DNA of 64,000 nucleotides from CAZDDB01 sp963843285 (lineage in GTDB: Bacteria > Acidobacteriota > HRBIN11 > JAKEFK01): contig CAWJJO010000010.1 in the NCBI GenBank assembly GCA_963843285.1, positions 1 through 64,000 on the forward strand, written 5' to 3'. A program made the position numbers and the translations under genes. Shown here piece by piece: positions 53,871 to 62,530 of this stretch (position 1 is the first letter of the stretch; each line of letters begins with the position of its first letter). The notes below the pieces were generated by a model. That model was not told the DNA's origin. It did no database searches and worked only from the letters and a program-made list of their open reading frames with translations.

Positions 53871-54899
53871 ATGAAGATTTTTCTCGTAGTGTTTTTTGTT
53901 CTGTTTTCCAATGTTGTTTTTGCGGCAGCGGATCTTGAGCTCAAGAGTCTCGCCGCTATTCCTGAGGCAGGACTCACCGGGTTACAGATCAAACTCGATC
54001 TGGTGAACAACGGCCCGTCCAGCGCAGAGCATGCCGCGTGTAATTTATATGTCTACTCCGGCGGGCGATTGTTGTTTACGCAGAATCGTTCGCTGGCGCC
54101 GGTAGCTGCATCGGCTTCACGAACGGATACGATCCGCGTGGAACTGCCTCCAGGACATGTGACATCCCTCAAGGCGGAAATCTACGATTCTGTCGAGGCG
54201 GACATTCAACCGTCAAATAATATTGGACAAGTCAACATCAAGTCTCCGGATCTAAAGAATGCCGACCTGCAGATTCTGGAAGTTGCTGTGGCAGCCGCAA
54301 ATCAGCCCGGCACCAGACTCGCGATCCGCGCGCGTTTGCGAAACAATGGCCCGGCGAATGTGCCCGCTTCAGTTCTTTCTGTGGAACTGTCCGTATTTGA
54401 AAAAAAAGTGGCTGCAAACGAACGCAAGATCGGCCGCCTTGCTGCCGGCGAAGATCTGGAAATTGTCATCCCTCTCCCGCTTACAAAAGCGATTTCCAGC
54501 ACGATTGGAAATTGTCTGGTGCAATGGAATTTTGCGGGGCCGGATTTCGCCGATCTGAACCCAGATGACAATTCCTATCTGCTGACCGTTCCACTGACTA
54601 CGAAGATGCCGGATCTGCGGCCGGAGAATCTCGTGATCGATAAGCGTCAAATCTTTTCTTTCACAATCAGCAACAAAGGGAATCTCAGATCGGGGGCCAG
54701 TGTGACTGCGCTGTATGTCAATGGAGCTCTGGTCCAACGTTTCGACACACCCGAGCTGCAACCCGGCGGATCGAAAAGGTTCCAATATACAGTTGCCAAA
54801 ATTCTGCCCGACACTCAGATCTCCGTAGTCACCGATTTCAACGCCGACGTGGAAGAGTCGTCCGAAGAAAACAACAAAGTTAACTTCAAATCGGACTAG
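53871..54899 (+). CDS. Exported CARDB-repeat protein
   Basis: 342 residues: a signal peptide (IFLVVFFVLFSNVVFA) and three CARDB Ig-like domains of about 100 residues, marked by DLELKSLAAIP, DLQILEVAVAAAN and DLRPENLVIDKRQ starts and by VNNGPSSAEH, LRNNGPANVP and ISNKGNLRSG loops. These domains mediate adhesion or protein contacts. It is last in the pgsA run; the 195-bp repeat array begins 12 bases after its stop. Confidence 0.88.
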   Translation: MKIFLVVFFVLFSNVVFAAADLELKSLAAIPEAGLTGLQIKLDLVNNGPSSAEHAACNLYVYSGGRLLFTQNRSLAPVAASASRTDTIRVELPPGHVTSLKAEIYDSVEADIQPSNNIGQVNIKSPDLKNADLQILEVAVAAANQPGTRLAIRARLRNNGPANVPASVLSVELSVFEKKVAANERKIGRLAAGEDLEIVIPLPLTKAISSTIGNCLVQWNFAGPDFADLNPDDNSYLLTVPLTTKMPDLRPENLVIDKRQIFSFTISNKGNLRSGASVTALYVNGALVQRFDTPELQPGGSKRFQYTVAKILPDTQISVVTDFNADVEESSEENNKVNFKSD

Positions 54900-54910
54900 G
54901 ATTCCGCCTA

Positions 54911-55505
54911 CCCGTAGGGGCTGCTGCATTTGCCACGGAAAGCATCCACCCCGCTGTGTAGCAGGGATAAGCACGTTAGGGCACGGGCTGAGCATTTTCT
55001 TGTGCAAACAGAATTGCATCAATTCGGGGAACATTCATCCGGCTCATCGGGCTCAGCACGGCGAAGGGAAAATGCTCAGCCCCTACAAGCTACAGCAAGC
55101 CGAAGCCCGTAGGGGCTGCTGCATTTGCCATAGAAAGCATCCACCCCGCTGTGTAGCAGGGATAAGCACGTTGGGGCACGGGCTGAGCATTTTCTTGTGC
55201 AAACAGAATTGCATCAATTCGGGGAACATTCATCCGGTTCATCCGGCTCAGCACGGCGAAGGGAAAATGCTCAGCCCCTACAAGCTACAGCAAGCCGAAG
55301 CCCGTAGGGGCTGCTGCATTTGCCATAGAAAGCATCCAATCGGCAAGGTGGTGTTTCTTGAAAAGCAATTTTTGGATCACTGAAGTGAACGCAAATGCAC
55401 AGCCCGTTGCGTAGCAGGGATAAGCACGTTGGGGCATGGGCTGAGCATTTTCTTGTGCAAACCATCCGGGTCAGCACGGCGAAGGGAAAATGCTCAGCCC
55501 CTACA
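54911..55505. repeat. REP tandem array, 195-bp period
   Basis: CCCGTAGGGGCTGCTGCATT starts at 54911, 55106 and 55301, an exact 195-base period, with two full units, a third cut short near 55340, and a further partial unit from about 55403. Each unit holds inverted arms GGGCTGAGCATTTTC (54985-54999, 55180-55194, 55438-55452) and GAAAATGCTCAGCCC (55068-55082, 55263-55277, 55486-55500). The last arm runs into the RAYT stop codon. The 195 length (65 codons) leaves an open frame that is not a gene. Confidence 0.92.
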
Positions 55506-56031
55506 GATTCTTCGACCTAAATTTGAAAAGAATTTCTTCGATTCGTTCCTCAGTCAAGTCATTCAAATCTGCCATTCTTGCGTCTTGTTCCCACATTCCT
55601 GGATTCAATTGGATATACAATCGAATGAAGTTTAGTGAGCGCTCACTTCGAATGATATGTTCATAGTAATTCCGCTGCCAGACTGAAATCCCGGCAGTTC
55701 GTTGTAGCTGATTGATGCGCCGAGTGGATACGGATTTGAAATTCTGAACAATTGTATGTAACTGAACACTCGAAGATTCCCTGTGATGAATAATCCCGTG
55801 GATGTGATTGGGCATTACAACGAAGGCATCAATTTCTGCATCCGGAAAGTTCGTAGGAATCGCATTCCAGCACCTGGTTACAATTTTGCCGAATGGTGAA
55901 AGAACCGTTTGTTGATCAACTATCTTCCCAAGAATGGATTGCATCTGACTTATACAGATAGTAATGAAATAAAAACCTGGTTTGGAGTAGTCATGATCTC
56001 GTAGCCGAATAGACTTTCTATGAGGCAGCAT
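55501..56031 (-). CDS. REP-associated tyrosine transposase (RAYT, IS200-like)
   Basis: 176 residues with the Y1 transposase fold. The HUH motif is MPNHIHGII (His76, His78), and a catalytic Tyr candidate (Tyr122/123) lies in WQRNYYEHIIR. RAYTs are single-copy housekeeping-like relatives of IS200/IS605 transposases that mobilise nearby REP sequences. The REP arm GGGCTGAGCATTTTC occurs on both flanks. The ATG at 56031 gives the usual RKSIRLRDHDYSKPGFYF start; the longer frame reads into REP. The TAG stop is part of the REP. Confidence 0.9.
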   Translation of the reverse strand: MLPHRKSIRLRDHDYSKPGFYFITICISQMQSILGKIVDQQTVLSPFGKIVTRCWNAIPTNFPDAEIDAFVVMPNHIHGIIHHRESSSVQLHTIVQNFKSVSTRRINQLQRTAGISVWQRNYYEHIIRSERSLNFIRLYIQLNPGMWEQDARMADLNDLTEERIEEILFKFRSKNL

Positions 56032-56061
56032 TTCAACGAATAGAATAATCGCATTCTTTGA

Positions 56062-56160
56062 GGGCTGAGCATTTTCCACTGCGAATCAGAATCTTTGACT
56101 TAGAAAGACCATTGCAATTTCAGCCGGAACGACACGACAGTGGAAAATGCTCAGGCCCTA
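56062..56160. repeat. REP pair upstream of the RAYT
   Basis: GGGCTGAGCATTTTCCACTG at 56062-56081 and CAGTGGAAAATGCTCAGGCC at 56138-56157 are inverted arms about 60 bases apart. Together with the 55486-55500 arm they bracket the RAYT gene, the standard RAYT/REP layout. Confidence 0.85.
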
Positions 56161-56175
56161 CTAAAGCAAATCTTC

Positions 56176-57489
56176 CTACTGGATGTAGCCGAGGGCTTTC
56201 AGGTCTTGCAGGATCTCTTCATCCATTTCGCTGGAAACGGGTTCGCCCTTCTGCCGAAAACCTTTGTCGAGTGAAGCAACCAGCCTGGGGGAATGAGTCT
56301 TCACATATTCGGGATGGAAGGCAGCAAATAACGGTTTTCCATCCATGTCACGACCGAGCGGGACTCCCTCCATATATAGAAGCGTCGGAGTAATATCCAG
56401 CAGACTCGCCCTTTGGAGTTGTACCCCGGGGCGAAACAGCGGTCCGCTCAGAATTACAATTCCATCCGGCGGCGTTTCCATGTTGCTGTGTCCGTATCGT
56501 CCCTGCTCGAATTTGAATCCGTGATCCGAACAAACAATGATGTTCGTATTTGAATCCGCATGTTCCAGAAAATCACCTACCATTTTGTCTGCGCGAACAT
56601 AAATGGGGGCCAGAATTTTCAAGAACGCCGCATCCATTCGCGCGAGATCTTCCGCGCTGAGCGATGATTTTGCCCTCATTTCCTCGATGAGCTTCGGGTC
56701 GATGCTGGTCCAGAATAGGTGCGACGAAACATCCACGATGCGATAGATAACTGCAAACACTTCTACTTTGCGATTCGCGAGCAAGTAACGGGAGGCTTCA
56801 TGAATCTCTTTATCTTGTACCCAATATCCCTTGTATTGGCCGGCCAACTCATCAATTACATGCGATGACGCCTCGGGATGAATATTGGCCGGTAACCCCA
56901 GCTCCAGGCGTTCCGCCGCAAATTGTTTTTCAGACATCCGGACTTCCGGAAGATGCATTGCGAGATCGGAAGGGAAGGTGAGATCCTTTCGATCGCGCAC
57001 TTTCTTTTCGCGAAAGCGATCGGAAACCATGAACCCGTTCACTTTTTCCGCCGGCCAGGTAACCCACCAGTTCACCACACCTACGGTAACTCCGTAGTCC
57101 GTGAGAATATTCCAGAATGCTTTTGTGATACGCTGCGTTCCTGAAACCGGTATCGTCTTCCCATCCTTCTCGGCGGTGTAACTTCCAATTCCGTGTTTGA
57201 CCGGACTCTTCCCTGTCGCAATGGATGTCCACAGGATCGGAGATTTCGTGGGAGTGAGAGACTGGAGCGGCCCGTATGCGCCGCGGTCCATCAATCGTTT
57301 GATGTTTGGAAGTTTTCCTTCGGCGAGCAGCGGATTCATCAGATTCCAGCTCGCTCCATCCAGCCCGATCACAAAAATTTTGGGCCTGATGGATGGAACT
57401 GGAGCCGGCTTCGGACGATACGTGAAATACACGACCCCGGCAAAAATCAGTGTGATCACAAAAAGCGCGCGTGGGAGGAATCGTCTCAT
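56176..57489 (-). CDS. Alkaline-phosphatase-superfamily phosphodiesterase-like protein
   Basis: 437 residues with an N-terminal membrane anchor (FLPRALFVITLIFAGVVYF). Metal-site motifs: VIGLDGASWN, PTKSPILWTSIATG (nucleophile Thr/Ser region) and VCSDHGFKFEQGRYGH. Type I phosphodiesterase/nucleotide-pyrophosphatase relatives hydrolyse phosphodiesters; the substrate is unknown. It starts three bases behind the related 57493 gene, probably as an operon, and lies next to the RAYT-REP region. Confidence 0.87.
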   Translation of the reverse strand: MRRFLPRALFVITLIFAGVVYFTYRPKPAPVPSIRPKIFVIGLDGASWNLMNPLLAEGKLPNIKRLMDRGAYGPLQSLTPTKSPILWTSIATGKSPVKHGIGSYTAEKDGKTIPVSGTQRITKAFWNILTDYGVTVGVVNWWVTWPAEKVNGFMVSDRFREKKVRDRKDLTFPSDLAMHLPEVRMSEKQFAAERLELGLPANIHPEASSHVIDELAGQYKGYWVQDKEIHEASRYLLANRKVEVFAVIYRIVDVSSHLFWTSIDPKLIEEMRAKSSLSAEDLARMDAAFLKILAPIYVRADKMVGDFLEHADSNTNIIVCSDHGFKFEQGRYGHSNMETPPDGIVILSGPLFRPGVQLQRASLLDITPTLLYMEGVPLGRDMDGKPLFAAFHPEYVKTHSPRLVASLDKGFRQKGEPVSSEMDEEILQDLKALGYIQ

Positions 57490-57492
57490 AGA

Positions 57493-59232
57493 TCAATCCG
57501 ACACATAGCCAAGAGCCTTCAACTGTTCCATATTCTCTTCGTTGACCTCACTGTCCACTGCTTCTTTCTTTTCCTTCTGGTTCCTGTGATCATCGTACGA
57601 GCTGATGTAGGTGATGGGATTTTCTCGTAAATATCCGGGATCAATCGCCTCAACCAGAACGGATCCATCCATATCCTGACCGACCGGAAGGCCGGATAAA
57701 TATAGAACGGTCGGGGTAATATCCAGCACTTTCGCCTGCTTCATCAGATGTTTTCTGACCGGTCCGCCATGAAGAATGATGAATCCGTTATTCCGGTGAA
57801 TTCCATGCGATCCCTGTAGAAATTGCCCGTGATCAGTGACAATCATAGTTACAGTATTTTTATCTTCATACTGGACCAGCTTGCCGACAACTTCATCCAT
57901 GTATTCGTAGTATTTGTTCACGATCTCTGGGAGACGTTGGGCATCGCAACCGGTGCATCCGGGAAGGAATTCGTCCGGTTTTTCAGAGAATCTCAAAAAC
58001 TGATGGCCTGATTCATCCACGCCACGAAAATAAGTTGCAAACAGATCAAAGGAGCCTTTGTTCTGGAGAAGATCCAGCGAAACTTTTGCGAACAGACTGT
58101 CTTGCCAGTAAAAGTCTCGAAAAATTTGATCCTGTGTCTTGCCGACACACGAACACATATCAATGTCGTAGAAGCGTTTTCGAATTTCGGCTGTGAGGCT
58201 TTCGGGGAAGAAAAAGTGTGCCTGAATCTCTTTCAAGTAACTTTCCGGATAAGTCAGATCCTTCAGGCGGTAGAGCCACTGGTTGCCCAACCCTTTGACT
58301 CTTGCTCCATGATATCCGATGTGAGTGGACACGAGATAACCGTTGACCGGAAATGCGGGCCATGTTTGCCACCATCCCACGACTCCGACTCTGCGGCGCG
58401 TTTCCGAAAAAATGTCCCAGAGCGTTTTGGTCCGCACATGGAAACTGGAAACCATGGTGCCTTCGGTCGGATCCGGATTGTCCCAGCCTTCTCCAAACCA
58501 CGGCTTGTTACGCATTACATGGATGTCCAGAATCTCCTGGCCAAACTCGTCATACATCCGCAGGTAATTGAACTCCACGATCGGTTTGCCGATTTCCGAT
58601 GCATCCGCTTCATAATAAAAGCTCAACTGATTGTCCACCTGGAACGCAGATGCAGGCAGAATTACACTGATCTTTTGCCAGCTCCTTGTTGCAGGAATGT
58701 CTTTGATCATTTTTTGATTCAGATAGACGGTGAGCTTTCTGTCTTTGGACAGACTCCGCACCTTCAGCAACAGCTCGGTTTGCATTGGCGCCATGTCGGG
58801 AAGTTTGATGCTGGCATATCCCTGCGTGTTTTTGGGAACGATCCTGGCGAGCATGACAGAGGGAAGGGGCATCGTGAAATCTTCAGATCCGTGCTTGTCC
58901 GGCGTTTTTCCCGTTGCGATGCTGGCCCATACGATCGGACTGAAGTAGCCCTTGCCGCCGTGAATCAGCTCGCGCCACAGAAAGGAATCCAGGTGGCCCG
59001 CGGAACCCTCTTCGATCAGTCTCTTCATGTTGGGAAGCCGACCCTGACTGATCAGACCCTTTACGATATCCCAGGCGCCGGCATCGATTCCGATTAAGAT
59101 GATTTTGTTTTTTACCGGGCCGCCGTAAGCAACACGGGATTTCGGAGCGGGATGAAGAAGAAAATAGGCTACAAGAGCTGCAGCTCCAATCAATGTAAAA
59201 AGCGCGCCAATTCTTGCGTCTATGCGTTTCAT
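57493..59232 (-). CDS. Alkaline-phosphatase-superfamily phosphodiesterase-like protein, larger paralogue
   Basis: 579 residues: an N-terminal anchor (IGALFTLIGAAALVAYFLL), metal-site LIGIDAGAWD, SPIVWASIATGKTPDKHG and VTDHGQFLQGSHGIHRNNG. About 140 extra residues between the first two motifs (a domain resembling a beta-sandwich, from about 130 to 250) set it apart from the 437-residue neighbour. It is the first gene of the pair. The substrate is unknown; a shared envelope role is inferred from the operon only. Confidence 0.87.
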   Translation of the reverse strand: MKRIDARIGALFTLIGAAALVAYFLLHPAPKSRVAYGGPVKNKIILIGIDAGAWDIVKGLISQGRLPNMKRLIEEGSAGHLDSFLWRELIHGGKGYFSPIVWASIATGKTPDKHGSEDFTMPLPSVMLARIVPKNTQGYASIKLPDMAPMQTELLLKVRSLSKDRKLTVYLNQKMIKDIPATRSWQKISVILPASAFQVDNQLSFYYEADASEIGKPIVEFNYLRMYDEFGQEILDIHVMRNKPWFGEGWDNPDPTEGTMVSSFHVRTKTLWDIFSETRRRVGVVGWWQTWPAFPVNGYLVSTHIGYHGARVKGLGNQWLYRLKDLTYPESYLKEIQAHFFFPESLTAEIRKRFYDIDMCSCVGKTQDQIFRDFYWQDSLFAKVSLDLLQNKGSFDLFATYFRGVDESGHQFLRFSEKPDEFLPGCTGCDAQRLPEIVNKYYEYMDEVVGKLVQYEDKNTVTMIVTDHGQFLQGSHGIHRNNGFIILHGGPVRKHLMKQAKVLDITPTVLYLSGLPVGQDMDGSVLVEAIDPGYLRENPITYISSYDDHRNQKEKKEAVDSEVNEENMEQLKALGYVSD

Positions 59233-59278
59233 CTTGACTTATCGACGAAGTTTTGTATTCTGTCATCTCTTTATAACC

Positions 59279-60382
59279 ATGTCAATTTTCAAGACCTCTG
59301 ATTACACCGGTATTTTTCTGGTGGCCGCATCCACGCTTCTTCTTGAGATCGCCCTCACAAAGATTTTCTCCGTGATTCACTTTCACTACTTCGCTTTTTT
59401 TGTGGTCAGCACGGCTTTGTTTGGATACGGGTTCAGCGGCGTCTTGCTTTCTCTCAGCAAACGTCTGCAGAACATGGATCGCAGACGCCGGTTGTTTTGC
59501 GATTATTGCAACGCTGCCTCTCTTTGGTGGTTCCGGTAGCGTGCTGGCGGCGGCGATTCTTGCCGGGCTCTCCGTTCTTGCATTTTCGGAACGCTGGAGG
59601 CAGCGGATTGTGCCGGCGATCCTGATTGTGATTTGCGCGGTCCTGATTCCATTTGAGGAGCAATCCTTTCCCGTCGCGGAAAAATCGGAGAAACGGTACT
59701 TTCAGGATTCCATTTAGAACGGGAAATTGCTTTACACCGGATGTTCATCGTGTTTCCGCTCTGGAAGATGAAACGCTCCGGGATCGCGACGCGCGGAGCA
59801 GGCTGGCTTCTGGGATATTTCGTCGGATTGGGGATCGGGTTCATCTTCATCGAGATCGCGTTCATTCAGCGATGCATCCTGTTTATCGGTTATCCTGTCT
59901 ACGCCGTCGCGACGATTCTGTTTTCCCTTCTGGTATCCGCCGGACTCGGAAGCTTTCTTTCGAGACGTTTCACCGGCGAACCGTTACAGATTCTGCGGAA
60001 GGTCGTTGTCGCAATCCTCGTTGTGATCGTGATTCAGGTGTATGTGGTTCCTCTTTTGTTTGCTCAATTGCTGGCTGCCTCCTTTCCATGGCGTGTCGGA
60101 TTATCAATTCTTTTCCTATTTCCAGCCGGGTTGTTCCTGGGGATGGCTTTTCCTGTCGGTTTGACGTGGACCTCGCAGAACTTTCCGGGTTTTGTACCGT
60201 GGGCCTGGGGGATGAACGGCTATGCAACTGTAATCGGGTCGGTATTGAGTGTGATCCTCGCTCTGAACTTCGGGTTTCGCGCTGTGCTTCTGATCGCGGT
60301 CGCAATCTATCTGTTGGCGTATTTATCGCTGCGCAGGGCTGCGGTTATCCTGGTTGGAGCGCAGGCATCTGGCCCGCATTAA
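59279..60382 (+). pseudogene. Decayed spermidine-synthase-like membrane protein, catalytic domain missing
   Basis: The N-terminal part (59279-59539) has TLLLEIALTKIFSVIHFHYF and a membrane pattern of spermidine-synthase-like fusion proteins. A shift near 59500 moves to another frame (FAIIATLPLFGGSGSVLAA then VAEKSEKRYFQDSI, stop at 59717). The C-terminal part (59741-60382) restarts with MFIVFPLWKMKRSG and about six membrane helices (GIGFIFIEIAFIQRC, LFLGMAFPVGLTW). In intact relatives a methyltransferase-like catalytic domain lies between; here only about 24 bases separate the parts. The stop at 60382 lies in a dispersed repeat. Confidence 0.7.
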
Positions 60383-60390
60383 GGGCCGCA
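60355..60390. repeat. dispersed GGAGCGCAGGC repeat fragment
   Basis: TTGGAGCGCAGGCATCTGGC and CGCATTAAGGGCCGCAGG are the GCAGGC-family modules that terminate the frame of the preceding remnant. Confidence 0.65.
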
Positions 60391-60538
60391 GGCCTCAAGC
60401 TGTGAAAATCGGCACGAGGCTGATTTACGGTTTGGAGCGCAGACGTCGCCGCAGAACTCGACGAGGAGCCGGCCGGAGGCCAGCGTTAAAATCGCAAATG
60501 CGTCTTGCTTGGATTTTTTCACAGCTTCTCCGGCCTGC
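60388..60538. repeat. MITE-like element, 151 bp, second copy
   Basis: Left end GCAGGCCTCAAGCTGTGAAA and right end TTTTTTCACAGCTTCTCCGG then CCTGC, inverted to each other, with a GGTTTGGAGCGC core and GCCGGCC hairpins. Size and ends match the copy at 22291-22442. It contains no frame of note. Confidence 0.8.
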
Positions 60539-60551
60539 TTTGCGGTCTATC

Positions 60552-62258
60552 CTACTGTGAGACGATTTTGATTCTCGCCGTGTTCGGTGTGTAGTACTTT
60601 ACAGGGCGCAATAGTGAGTGAGCGGTAACATACTGCGCCAGGATATCGCGGATCAGCATACCTTCCCAAACGCGAATGCGCGCAAGGGGAATCTTCGTGT
60701 AGACCAGATCCTGGTAGTCGCCGCCTTCTGCAAGATAAGAATTTGTGGCAAGCTTATAACGCTTGATATCTTCCAGGATTCTGCCACTTTCATCTCGCAC
60801 ATCTACAATCAGGTTTCGCTCCCAGTCCTCTTTCTTGCCGTCTCCATTCAAATCGCGGCTCCACGGACCTTGCTGGCCGGCGGGAACATTGAGTATCGTG
60901 ACCTTCAGACCGCTCACCGATGGCATTCCAAGCACACCGCTGAAGGCCACTTCCAGAAGCTGGCGGAGCTCTGATCCGGCAAGATCTGCAATCACCAGAC
61001 TGTTGTTAAACGGCATCAATTTGAAAACGTTATCGTAGCTGATCTTTCCTGAGGGTAGATTGCTGCGAATCCCTCCTCCGTTCATCAGTGAAAATTGTGC
61101 GCCGGGATCCACTCCTTTTGCCGCATTCAATACCGCATCCGCCATCAGGTTTCCCAGCGCGCTTTCAGAGGTTTTGTCCTGCGGAAACGGACCGAGGCTG
61201 GACCCGATGATGCGCCGTTTCTGTGCGAGAGCTTCCTGCCGGTAAGGCAGGAGGAGCCTGGTAACATCGAACGCCACGCCTGTGTCCGGAACGGGAACAA
61301 ACTTATCGAACCGGAACGAAACTCCACCCGGTAAACGTTTGAGATGCAGCACGCTTACCACTTTTGCGCCGGTCCCGGTTTGTACCAGGGGCATCCCGTT
61401 GATTTCTGTTTGGACCTGGACGTGACTGTGGCCGCCAATCACGGCATCGAAAGCGGAGTGAGGAAGCTGTTGCAGGATCGGAAGCAGCGCTATGTTCTTG
61501 AGCGTCTTTCCATCCGGTTCATAACGAAGTCCTTCATGAATGTCGAGCAGCACCCAATCGCATTTTTCGGTTTCTCGCATCCATTTTGCTTCGGCCGTGA
61601 GAATCGGTATCGGATCCAGGAAACGTTTGCCTTTGATAAAATCTGCATTCGTAATATTGGCCGTTGCTAATGTGGTTGTTGCGGCGACACAGACCTTCTT
61701 GCCACCGCGCTTAAAAATCACGCGCGGCGGAAGAATCGTTTGCTGTCCGAGCGCATTGCAATTCGGACCCGGAGTCGCGCAGGATGGAACCGAATCAGGC
61801 ACAAAGTTCGCGGAGATCATTGGGTATTTCGATTCCTTGAGCAGACTCATCAAGTTCCCCATTCCATCTTCATTGGGGAGAACTGCGATCCTGTTCGGGA
61901 CATCCGGACCGTAATCCAACTCATGATTGCCGAGGGCTGCGGCATCGAGCTGGAGAAGACCGAAGAATTCCATGACCGCTCTTCCTTTTGTGATGTTCGA
62001 TTCCAGCGATCCCTGGAACTGGTCTCCCGCATCGAGATACACCATCCGCTCACCGTATTTCTTTCGGAGATCACGGATCACAGAGGCGAGTCCTTCCGCG
62101 CGATCGAGCGCACCATGAAAATCGTTTGTGCTGACGACTATCAGTTCATCCGGCGCAACCGGCACCGGCTGCGGGACAGATTGCGCCTTTTCTTTTTCAC
62201 GGCAACCTGCGATCAGAATCACCGCAATGAGGAATACAAACGAGACGACCTTTTTCAT
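60552..62258 (-). CDS. 5'-nucleotidase/UshA-family lipoprotein
   Basis: 568 residues. The lipobox LIAGC puts acylation at Cys19. The metallophosphatase domain has VVSTNDFHGAL, YLDAGDQFQGS, ALGNHELDYGP and GGHSHVQ, the two-metal ligands of UshA-type enzymes; the C-terminal 5'-nucleotidase domain (SLMNGGGIRSNLPSG, FNNSLVIADLAG) follows. It hydrolyses periplasmic nucleotides or related phosphoesters. It is divergent from the tRNA gene. Confidence 0.9.
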   Translation of the reverse strand: MKKVVSFVFLIAVILIAGCREKEKAQSVPQPVPVAPDELIVVSTNDFHGALDRAEGLASVIRDLRKKYGERMVYLDAGDQFQGSLESNITKGRAVMEFFGLLQLDAAALGNHELDYGPDVPNRIAVLPNEDGMGNLMSLLKESKYPMISANFVPDSVPSCATPGPNCNALGQQTILPPRVIFKRGGKKVCVAATTTLATANITNADFIKGKRFLDPIPILTAEAKWMRETEKCDWVLLDIHEGLRYEPDGKTLKNIALLPILQQLPHSAFDAVIGGHSHVQVQTEINGMPLVQTGTGAKVVSVLHLKRLPGGVSFRFDKFVPVPDTGVAFDVTRLLLPYRQEALAQKRRIIGSSLGPFPQDKTSESALGNLMADAVLNAAKGVDPGAQFSLMNGGGIRSNLPSGKISYDNVFKLMPFNNSLVIADLAGSELRQLLEVAFSGVLGMPSVSGLKVTILNVPAGQQGPWSRDLNGDGKKEDWERNLIVDVRDESGRILEDIKRYKLATNSYLAEGGDYQDLVYTKIPLARIRVWEGMLIRDILAQYVTAHSLLRPVKYYTPNTARIKIVSQ

Positions 62259-62305
62259 GATCCGTATATTCTATACGAATCGTGTTAAATCGGAATCAAG
62301 TGGAG

Positions 62306-62386
62306 ATGGAGCGCAGGCATTATGGGCCGCAAGCCTCTGGCCTGCATTATGGACCGCAGGCGTCCCGCCTGCTCCGGCTATACGGA
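62306..62386. repeat. dispersed TATGGAGCGCAGGC repeat
   Basis: GATGGAGCGCAGGCATTATG, CCGCAAGCCTCTGGCCTGC and GGACCGCAGGCGTCCCGCC modules fill the gap between the nucleotidase start and the tRNA promoter. Confidence 0.75.
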
Positions 62387-62415
62387 TTGAAACGCCTGTC
62401 CTTTTTCCGTATAAT
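62387..62415 (+). promoter_or_regulatory. strong sigma-70 promoter of tRNA-Glu
   Basis: TTGAAA (62387-62392) and TATAAT (62410-62415) spaced by exactly 17 bases. The leader has a perfect nine-base hairpin, ATTCTGAAT (62421-62429) with ATTCAGAAT (62435-62443), before the tRNA. Confidence 0.85.
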
Positions 62416-62455
62416 TCATCATTCTGAATTCGTCATTCAGAATTCAGTCCTGTGC

Positions 62456-62530
62456 GTCCCCATCGTCTAGTTAGGTCCAGGACACCAGACTTTCACTTTG
62501 GTAACAGGGGTTCAAATCCCCTTGGGGACG
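62456..62530 (+). tRNA. tRNA-Glu (anticodon UUC)
   Basis: Acceptor arms GTCCCCA (62456-62462) and TGGGGAC (62523-62529) pair perfectly. The anticodon arm CCAGA-CTTTCAC-TTTGG gives UUC, and the T arm AGGGGTTCAAATCCCCT is standard. The CCA end is not encoded (the sequence continues CCT). The 3' half from the T loop on also encodes, on the other strand, the end of the adjacent recombinase gene. Confidence 0.95.

Noticed and set aside
55000..55383. 127-residue open frame with internal duplication
   Set aside because: It is produced by the 195-bp REP units, a multiple of three; no ribosome site and no family.
54911..55505. Possible CRISPR array
   Set aside because: Units of 195 bases are nearly identical throughout, with no short repeat/variable spacer pattern and no cas gene.
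58102..59097. 331-residue open frame on the plus strand
   Set aside because: Antisense of the AlkP-superfamily gene 57493-59232, which has recognisable motifs.
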